A stretch of DNA of 30,884 nt, from positions 1 through 30,884 of the forward strand of contig CAZYPK010000051.1 in the NCBI GenBank assembly GCA_964649195.1, in the 5' to 3' direction. Below, piece by piece: positions 8,006-14,260 of this stretch. Each line of letters opens with the position of its first letter. Position 1 is the first letter of the stretch. The notes below the pieces were generated by a model, which did no database searches, was not told where the DNA came from, and saw only the letters and a list, made by a program, of their open reading frames with translations. Origin of the DNA: JTS-RE9 sp964649195 (GTDB taxonomy: Bacteria > Planctomycetota > Phycisphaerae > Phycisphaerales > Phycisphaeraceae). The translations under genes were made by a program, and so were the position numbers.

Positions 8006-8926
8006 ATGAAATCAGAGTCGAGGCTTCGTGTTGTAGCATCGTGGTTTTTGCTGCTGCTGCTGGTGACGACGGCGGAGGCGCAGCCGAAGGCGGAAGGCAA
8101 GCTGACGGTGGCGACGTACAACATCGAGAATCTTTTCGATGTGTTCGATGATCCCTACACGGCGGATGAAGGCACGCGCGTCAAGCCTCGCGCCGAGTTG
8201 GAAAAGGTGGCGTCGCTGCTGCGCACGATCGATGCGGACGTGGTGGCGTTTCAGGAGATCGAGAACGAGCCGGTGCTCAAGGCGTTTGTGACCGAAATGC
8301 TCGGCGACATGGGATACAAACATGTCGCCGCCGGCTCGAGCAACGATGGCCGGGGGATTCGCACCGCCATTGCCTCGCGTCTGCCGATTCAGTCCATCAC
8401 CAGTTACCGCCATCTCGATCTGCAACTCGAAGGCGATGAGCGCACCTGGCGCTTCGCCCGCGACCTGATGCACGTGCGGCTGAAGGTCGGCGACTCGCAA
8501 TCGCTGCATGTCTTCATCGTGCATCTCAAGAGCAAGCGCGATGACGGCGCGGACAAGCAGGGGGCCGCCTGGCGGCTGGCCGAGGCGACGATGGCGCGGA
8601 AGATCATCGGCGACCTCATCGCCAGGGAGCCGGATGCGTGGGTCATCATGACCGGCGACTTCAACGACACCCCGGAGTCCCCGGTGATTCGGAAGCTGCT
8701 CGCCGGCGAGGCGCTCGCCGACCTGCACGCCTCGCTGAAGGGGGAGGATGCGATCACCTACCTGAAAAAACCGTACCGCAGCAGGATTGATTACATCCTC
8801 ACCAGTCCGGCGTTGAGCAGGCGCGTGGTGAAGGACTCGGCGCGGATCGTCAACGGCGACACCGACCTGACCGCAGGCGCCGACCACGCGCCGGCGGTGG
8901 CGACGTTTGATGTTTCGGGCGGGTGA
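8006..8926 (+). CDS. Exported endonuclease/exonuclease/phosphatase-family protein
   Basis: 306 aa with a signal peptide (WFLLLLLVTTAEA, cleavage before QPKAEG). The EEP (DNase I-like) fold is shown by ATYNIENLFD near the mature N-terminus, FQEIEN (metal-binding Glu), GDFNDTPES (catalytic Asp/Asn), RSRIDYILTS and the final GADHAP (catalytic His). Expected activity is metal-dependent phosphodiester hydrolysis outside the cytoplasm; substrate could be nucleic acid or a phospho-ester. Three ATG codons are in a row at 8000, 8003 and 8006; GGAG at 7994-7997 is best spaced (8 nt) for the third. Its stop lies 47 bp before the next gene. Confidence 0.88.
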   Translation: MKSESRLRVVASWFLLLLLVTTAEAQPKAEGKLTVATYNIENLFDVFDDPYTADEGTRVKPRAELEKVASLLRTIDADVVAFQEIENEPVLKAFVTEMLGDMGYKHVAAGSSNDGRGIRTAIASRLPIQSITSYRHLDLQLEGDERTWRFARDLMHVRLKVGDSQSLHVFIVHLKSKRDDGADKQGAAWRLAEATMARKIIGDLIAREPDAWVIMTGDFNDTPESPVIRKLLAGEALADLHASLKGEDAITYLKKPYRSRIDYILTSPALSRRVVKDSARIVNGDTDLTAGADHAPAVATFDVSGG

Positions 8927-8973
8927 TGATGCGCCGTTCGCCAAGGCGAACGGCTGAATATCCGGAGCTCCGC

Positions 8974-11397
8974 ATGGTTTCATTCCGTGTTTATCTCATG
9001 GTTGTGTTTTCGCTGCATGGCATCAGCGCGGTCATGGCGCAACAGGACCCGCCGATTCCACCGACCCCTGCCGGCAACCCCGGCTCCATCGGCCGCATGG
9101 ACTACGGCCCGGTCATGGCCCACACGATTCATGCGAAGTCTCCCGCGAAGAACACGGCCTACAAGGGGCTGGCGATTCAACTCACGGAAGTGAAATCCAA
9201 AAGCGAGGCGGTGATCATTTACGATACGGATCTCATGCGCGTCGCCGCCGCCGCGATGACGAAGGATGGTCTGTTCCTCGACATCTCGAAGACCAACCAC
9301 ACATCCTACAAAGGTGTCGATGACGCCCATCTCGTCGGCACACAGATCATGGGCACGCCGATGACCCCGGGCTGGGCCGATCCCGCCGGCACCGGCAAGA
9401 CCGCCTTCAAGGACCCGCGCTCGTATCCCAATGGGCCGCTGCCCAAAGCGTGGACGCAATTCAAAGGTCACTACAGGCATGGTGGGCGGGTCTTGCTCAA
9501 ATACACGGTGGGTGATGCGGAGGTGCTGGAATTGCCGGGTATTGAAACGATCGATGAATACACCTTCATCACGCGCTCGATCGAGGTTGGCAAGTCCGCG
9601 CGCGAACTGCGGTTGCTCATCGCCGATGTTGAAAAGGATTTCAATCTGCGCGAGGTGTATCCCGAAGACAGGTGGCTCATTCTCACGGAATCAGCCGGCC
9701 TGGCGGGGGAGTTGGGTCTGGACAGTGATGATCCTCGCGCGATTTTCTCCGCAGTGGCTTTCGATGCGAAGGGTGAGGCGGCCACAATCAAGCCGAAGGA
9801 GAAGGATCGCCGCATCACGCTCACGATTCCCGCCGCTGCCACGCCGCTGCGATTCAAGCTGCTGCACTGGGCCGGGAGCATGCAGTCGGCCAATGGCGGT
9901 GATCCCAAAGATCTCTACATGTATGCCGGCATCCGCAAGGCCATCAAGAAGGCCAGGCCGCCCGCACCGCTGGCCGATTTCCTCAAAGGCGGCCCGGCCC
10001 AGTGGAAGGAACCCGTCGAGATCAAGGGCGCACGCAGCACTGCCAAGTCCGCTTACGTCATCGACACGCTCACCGTGCCGGAGCGAAATCCGTGGAACAG
10101 TTGGATGCGCCTCGTCGGTTTCGACTTTTTCAAGGATGGCACACGCGCCGCGGTCTCCACATGGAACGGCGATGTCTGGATCGTCTCAGGCATCGATGAC
10201 AAACTCGAAAAACTCACATGGAAACGCTTCGCCACCGGGCTGTATGAACCGCTTGGGCTGGTCGTCAAGGATGATGCGGTTTATGCCCTGGGCTACGACC
10301 GCATCACGCGGCTGCACGATCTCAACGGCGACGGCGAGGCGGACTATTACGAAAACTTTCACAGCGGCTGGATCACCCATCCCAAGGCTTACACGCTCTG
10401 CCTTTCCACCGATTCGAAGGGCGACTTCTACACCATCGCCAACGGCAACCGCGCTCACGGTGTGCCGCTGCACGGTTGTGTCCATCGCATCGCTGCCGAT
10501 GGCTCGAAGCTGGAGGTCTTCGCCACGGGTCTGCGCTCGGCCAACGGTCTGGGCATCGGGCCGGATGATCGCGTGGCGGTCGCCGACCAGGAAGGCAACT
10601 GGACGCCGGCTTCGCGCATCGACATCGTGAAGCGGGGCGATTTCATCGGCTACAAGCCGCACGCGCCGAAGGGGAATCCGCAGGCGAACTACAAGCCGCC
10701 GCTCTGCTGGCTGCCCAAGGATGTCGATAATTCCGCCGGCGATCTGATCTGGGCGCCTGATGATCCGCAGTCGCGCTGGGGGCCGATGAAGGGGCGACTG
10801 CTGGGCACGAGCTACGGTATGTGCAGCCTCTATGTCGTGCCTTATGAAACGGTGATGAAGGATGGCCAACCCATCGAACAGGGCGGGGTCGTCGCCTTCC
10901 CGCTCAACTTCAGCAGCGGCATCATGCGGGCACGCTTCAACAACCGCGATGGTCAGCTTTACGTGGCGGGACTCAAAGGCTGGCAGACCCGCGCCGCGTT
11001 TGACTCCGGCTTTTACCGCGTCCGCTACACCGGCGGCAAGGCCCACATGCCCATCGCCATTCATCCCACGAAAACCGGCGTGACGCTCACCTTCACCGAC
11101 CCGCTCGATGCGGAGGTCGCCGAGGATGTTTCCAGTTACCAAGTGCTGCGCTGGAACTACATCTATTCGGAAAAGTACGGCTCGCCGGAGATGTCGGTTG
11201 CCGATCCCAAGAAGCAGGGCCGCGATGCGATGAAGGTGACGGCGGCCAGGCTGTCGAAGGATGGCAGGACGATCGCGCTGAGCATTGATGACATGCAGCC
11301 GGTGATGCAGATGATGGTGAAGATGAATCTCGAATCCGCGGAAGGGGAGACGATCAAACGCGAGGTTTATCACACGGTGCATGTGCTGGGGGAGTGA
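8974..11397 (+). CDS. DUF6797-type protein with beta-propeller (sorbosone-dehydrogenase-like) region
   Basis: 807 aa with a signal peptide (MVSFRVYLMVVFSLHGISAVMAQ), so periplasmic. The first half resembles the DUF6797 region found in planctomycete and verrucomicrobial secreted proteins (from about FMDYGPVMAH-like sequence to 380). The second half has propeller-type repeats such as LHDLNGDGEADYYENF, FATGLRSANGLGIGPDD and ADQEGNWTPASRID. Relatives often carry a C-terminal cytochrome c (CxxCH); no CxxCH is present here, so this version may depend on a separate electron carrier or not be a dehydrogenase. The start at 8974 has GGAG six nt upstream and removes an implausible N-terminus. It probably forms an operon with the EEP gene. 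Confidence 0.75.
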   Translation: MVSFRVYLMVVFSLHGISAVMAQQDPPIPPTPAGNPGSIGRMDYGPVMAHTIHAKSPAKNTAYKGLAIQLTEVKSKSEAVIIYDTDLMRVAAAAMTKDGLFLDISKTNHTSYKGVDDAHLVGTQIMGTPMTPGWADPAGTGKTAFKDPRSYPNGPLPKAWTQFKGHYRHGGRVLLKYTVGDAEVLELPGIETIDEYTFITRSIEVGKSARELRLLIADVEKDFNLREVYPEDRWLILTESAGLAGELGLDSDDPRAIFSAVAFDAKGEAATIKPKEKDRRITLTIPAAATPLRFKLLHWAGSMQSANGGDPKDLYMYAGIRKAIKKARPPAPLADFLKGGPAQWKEPVEIKGARSTAKSAYVIDTLTVPERNPWNSWMRLVGFDFFKDGTRAAVSTWNGDVWIVSGIDDKLEKLTWKRFATGLYEPLGLVVKDDAVYALGYDRITRLHDLNGDGEADYYENFHSGWITHPKAYTLCLSTDSKGDFYTIANGNRAHGVPLHGCVHRIAADGSKLEVFATGLRSANGLGIGPDDRVAVADQEGNWTPASRIDIVKRGDFIGYKPHAPKGNPQANYKPPLCWLPKDVDNSAGDLIWAPDDPQSRWGPMKGRLLGTSYGMCSLYVVPYETVMKDGQPIEQGGVVAFPLNFSSGIMRARFNNRDGQLYVAGLKGWQTRAAFDSGFYRVRYTGGKAHMPIAIHPTKTGVTLTFTDPLDAEVAEDVSSYQVLRWNYIYSEKYGSPEMSVADPKKQGRDAMKVTAARLSKDGRTIALSIDDMQPVMQMMVKMNLESAEGETIKREVYHTVHVLGE

Positions 11398-11400
11398 GGG

Positions 11401-11676
11401 GGGAGGGAAGGCATGAAGGCACGAAGGCACGAAGGGGGAGAAGGAACGGAGAGGAAGAGATTGAAAAATGGCCATTGCAAAATGCAAATTGCAAATTGAG
11501 AAGAGACAGATGTGCATCCCCAGGTGATCGGTTGCCGGTTGCCTGCTCCGCCATTTTGCAATTTGCATTTTGTAATGGCCATTGGCCATTCTCCCCCTCC
11601 GTGCCTTCATTCCTTTCCCCCCTTCGTGCCTCCGTGCCTCCGTGCCTTCATGCCTTCCCCCTTTGTGCCTCCATTC
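11401..11676. repeat. Nested palindrome with tandem-repeat arms between convergent genes
   Basis: This fills the whole 280-bp spacer between the convergent genes ending at 11397 and 11678. The outer arms are tandem 8-mers close to GGCACGAA (11410-11438) facing their complement (11617-11654). The inner arms are 29 bp with one mismatch: 11467-11495 against 11555-11583, built around AATGGCCATT and the unit GCAAATT. The centre (11496-11554) is unique. The structure could fold as a bidirectional transcript end, but no T-tract follows. Confidence 0.8.
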
Positions 11677-11677
11677 C

Positions 11678-12955
11678 CTACTTCGTCCCTCTCAGTTGCG
11701 CCGCCATTTGCACGATGCCGCTGCCGAGCACGAGGGCGGTGCCCAGCAGCAGCAGGATGCCGTTGACGCCGGCGGAGACTTCGTTCCAATTGTTCGTGGC
11801 TCCCGCTTCGCCGATGAGGTCGAGCACCTGAAAGGCGAGAATTGACAGATAGAGCAGGGCCAGGCCCATGAAGGAGAGGAAGCCGCGCTGTCTGCCGGTG
11901 AAGGCGTGGATCAGGAGCAGCGCGCAGCCCAGCAGCGTGCCGATGGCGTCGATGAGCAGGGAGGAGCGGAGCATGGCGGACCAGGGGGCCTTGATTCTTC
12001 GCGGGGCGAACTGGGACCAGAGTGAATTGGTGGCGCTCAAGGCGGAGTAGAGCAGAATCGAAGTGGTGATGATCAGCGCGATGCAGAGAATGATCTGCAT
12101 GATACGCATGGCTGCGCCGCCACCGGTGCGGCGGACGATGTGGACGATCATCAGGATGAAAAACAGGATGATGCCGCTGATGATCGAGAGCGTCAGTTCC
12201 AGGGAGTGGTTGCCGCTTTTGTAGGTGGCCGAGTCGAGGCCGCCTTGGAAGCCGAAGACGATGAAGAGGATCGCCGCGACACCGCCAAAGACCAGGCAGA
12301 CCGAGGCGCGGCTCAAGCCTCGCGTCATCGGCGTCAGCGCGACCGCCAGCAGCCCCGCCACCCACGAGGCGATAAGCCACAGGGCGGTGATGATCTGGCC
12401 GTTGTCCCCGGTGAAGTGGGACTTGACGATGGTCCACGAGAACAGCAATTTTTTCGGGCCAAAGGCATACTCCTCGGCGTAGCCCCAGGGAACGAACACT
12501 GTCGTCAGCAGCATCAGTCCGCCGAGCATCGGCACGAGAACATCGCTCGTTCTCGAAGGCGCGGCGGACAGGCGCGGCATCCGCGTGCGCACCGGTCGCT
12601 GTTGCGTTGTCGTAACGGGTGCAGGTTTTCCGGCCTGTGCCGAGGGTGTTTCAGCTTGCTTGACTTCCGGTGATGTCGGCGCCACTTGAGTGGCGGCAAC
12701 GGGTGTTGCGGCGTCCGCCTCCGGCATCGGCGCGGGCGCTCCGTCATCCAGCGGCACCGTCACCGGCGGACCGTCAAACAGCCCCTGCACCTGCCGGGCC
12801 TGCACCCACTGGTCCATGCCTTCTTTCCAGACGTATTCCGTCGGCGCCAGTTGCTCGGTCATCGCCATGTGCTTGAGTTGACTGGCGTCGATGGGGCCGA
12901 TGCGCTGCTCGCCGCGCGTGATGTACCACTTGGGTCCCGTGTCCATGTTCGACAT
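11678..12955 (-). CDS. GYF_2-like domain fused to a polytopic membrane region
   Basis: 425 aa. Residues about 8-62 form a GYF_2 (DUF4339)-type module: WYITRGEQRIGPID, then LAPTEYVWKEGMDQWVQA, the hallmark 'W.. ... .GP.. ... W..GM..W' pattern. A Pro/Ala/Thr-rich linker runs to about 135, followed by about eight hydrophobic segments to the C-terminus. GYF_2 modules are thought to bind peptides and are usually cytoplasmic, so the linker should be inside. Function unknown. It is convergent with the propeller gene and divergent from the Gld-type operon. Compare the gene at 28124-29347, which has a zinc ribbon where this one has GYF_2. Confidence 0.75.
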   Translation of the reverse strand: MSNMDTGPKWYITRGEQRIGPIDASQLKHMAMTEQLAPTEYVWKEGMDQWVQARQVQGLFDGPPVTVPLDDGAPAPMPEADAATPVAATQVAPTSPEVKQAETPSAQAGKPAPVTTTQQRPVRTRMPRLSAAPSRTSDVLVPMLGGLMLLTTVFVPWGYAEEYAFGPKKLLFSWTIVKSHFTGDNGQIITALWLIASWVAGLLAVALTPMTRGLSRASVCLVFGGVAAILFIVFGFQGGLDSATYKSGNHSLELTLSIISGIILFFILMIVHIVRRTGGGAAMRIMQIILCIALIITTSILLYSALSATNSLWSQFAPRRIKAPWSAMLRSSLLIDAIGTLLGCALLLIHAFTGRQRGFLSFMGLALLYLSILAFQVLDLIGEAGATNNWNEVSAGVNGILLLLGTALVLGSGIVQMAAQLRGTK

Positions 12956-13091
12956 GCTCCTGGGCTCTGCCTGACGTTCCCGATGGGGTCGCCCCCGACT
13001 TCAGGCACGCGATTGTAACAACCGCGCGGTGACGGTTGCTTCACATTCCGCAGGGCCGTTTAATTCCTGGTTGGCGTGCGGCCTGAAATCA

Positions 13092-13230
13092 CAAATCGCA
13101 ATCGCCAAATCTCAAACAAGCTCCAATGCCGAAGAAAAAAAAGCGGAAATCATGCGTGGTCCGAACTCCTTGTTTTTTTCATTTTTGCATTTTGGAGCTT
13201 GTTTGGAACTTGAGTTTTGTCATTTGGAGT
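13092..13230. repeat. AT-richer inverted repeat upstream of the Gld-type operon
   Basis: A perfect 14-bp inverted repeat pairs CAAACAAGCTCCAA (13113-13126) with 13192-13205. The arms continue imperfectly on both sides as short degenerate direct repeats (CAAAT.../...ATTTG). The centre contains runs of A and T on opposite sides. It resembles the other tandem-armed palindromes of this window but uses a different unit. Confidence 0.7.
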
Positions 13231-13288
13231 TTCTCAACGAATGCGGGACGGAAAACCAAACGGCCCTGTCACATTCCGCGCGTAACCA

Positions 13289-13317
13289 TCGGCAGGTCCG
13301 TCGTCATTCCCTATACT
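13289..13317 (+). promoter_or_regulatory. Candidate sigma-70-type promoter for the Gld-type operon
   Basis: TCGGCA (13289-13294, four of six to the -35 consensus) and TATACT (13312-13317, five of six to the -10) are separated by exactly 17 bp, about 83 bp before the ATPase start. This is the best promoter-like pair seen in the window, but it rests on consensus matching only. Confidence 0.4.
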
Positions 13318-13400
13318 GCATGACCCGCGATGGGGACTTGAAAAATCCCCCGCCGGGTTACTAAGCTGTTTCACCCCGAAATCCATCATGGAGATCGACC

Positions 13401-14162
13401 ATGAGCAATGAGCCTCTGATGATCGAGGCCGACGGCCTCTCCAAGTATTACGGACGCTTCACCGCGTGCGAGGATGTTTCCTTCTCCATCCGCAAGGGTG
13501 AGATCGTCGCCTTCCTGGGCCCCAACGGCGCGGGCAAGAGCACGACGATGAAACTCCTCACCGGCTACCTCGCGCCCTCCGCAGGCGCCTCCAGAATCTG
13601 CGGCCATCGCATGGACCTCGATGGCGACCGCATCGAAGGCGCGAAAAGACTGGGCTATCTCCCGGAGAACGGCCCGCTCTATCCCGACATGACCCCGCGC
13701 AGCCTGCTCAAGTTTTTCGCCTCCGCGCGGGGACTGGGCGGCAAGGCCAAGTCGCGCGTCGATGAAGTCATTCACCAGTGCCAGCTCGACACCGTGGTGA
13801 ACAAACCCATCGGCAAGCTCTCCAAGGGTTATCGTCAGCGCGTGGGCATGGCCCAGTCGCTGCTGCACGAACCTGATGTGCTGATCCTTGATGAACCGAC
13901 AGCGGGTCTCGATCCGAACCAGATTCTGGAAGTGCGCGAGATGATCCGCAAGCTGGGCCAGACCAAGACGATTCTCATTTCGACGCACATCCTGCCGGAG
14001 GTGAAGCTGATGGCCAGCCGCGTGATCCTGATCGCCGATGGCCGGGTGCGATTCGACGGCAGCGTGAAGGAAATGAGCGACGGCAAGGGCCTGGAAGAAC
14101 GCTTCCGCGAACTGACGGTCGGAATACCGGTTCCGAGTTCCGAGTTCCGGGTTCCGAGTTGA
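13401..14162 (+). CDS. ABC transporter ATP-binding protein (GldA-like)
   Basis: 253 aa, the cytoplasmic ATPase of an ABC exporter. All nucleotide-binding motifs are intact: Walker A GPNGAGKSTT at about 41, signature LSKGYRQRVG, Walker B VLILDEPTAGLDP, and the H-loop STH. The following genes encode a GldF/GldG-like fusion and a DUF4340-like protein, which identifies the Gld-type subclass; in Bacteroidetes GldA-GldF-GldG supports gliding, while its role elsewhere is unknown. A ribosome binding site (GGAG) is seven nt upstream. The last ten or so residues (VPSSEFRVPS) are encoded by the GAGTTCC tandem repeat at 14129-14160, so the C-terminus is repeat-derived. Confidence 0.9.
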   Translation: MSNEPLMIEADGLSKYYGRFTACEDVSFSIRKGEIVAFLGPNGAGKSTTMKLLTGYLAPSAGASRICGHRMDLDGDRIEGAKRLGYLPENGPLYPDMTPRSLLKFFASARGLGGKAKSRVDEVIHQCQLDTVVNKPIGKLSKGYRQRVGMAQSLLHEPDVLILDEPTAGLDPNQILEVREMIRKLGQTKTILISTHILPEVKLMASRVILIADGRVRFDGSVKEMSDGKGLEERFRELTVGIPVPSSEFRVPS

Positions 14163-14252
14163 AACATCAGCAGGAACAAAAGGAACCGGCAGATTAAATG
14201 GCGCCATGCACTTGGCTCAATAACTCGGAACTCGAAACTCGGAACTCGGAAC
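14129..14252. repeat. GGAACTC-unit palindrome at the ATPase/permease junction
   Basis: The left arm (14129-14160) has four copies of GAGTTCC-like 7-mers; the right arm (14222-14252) has four copies of the complement (GGAACTC-like). A 61-bp unique centre separates them. The left arm is inside the ATPase reading frame and contributes its stop codon region; the right arm ends eight bp before the permease ATG. Confidence 0.85.
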
Positions 14253-14260
14253 TTATTGTC

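Larger units (their letters stand above)
12956..13400. other. Divergent intergenic region (445 bp)
   Basis: This region lies between the divergent GYF_2-like gene and the Gld-type operon and contains no credible ORF. It holds a palindromic repeat (13092-13230), a candidate promoter for the operon (13289-13317) and, just before the ATPase gene, a ribosome binding site (GGAG seven nt before ATG at 13401). Local A+T is higher around 13085-13215 than in flanking DNA. Confidence 0.7.

Noticed and set aside
10186..11610. 474-codon minus-strand frame opposite the propeller gene
   Set aside because: Composition is His/Arg/Pro-rich as expected for an antisense frame, and it reads through the repeat region; the plus-strand gene has a signal peptide and family motifs.
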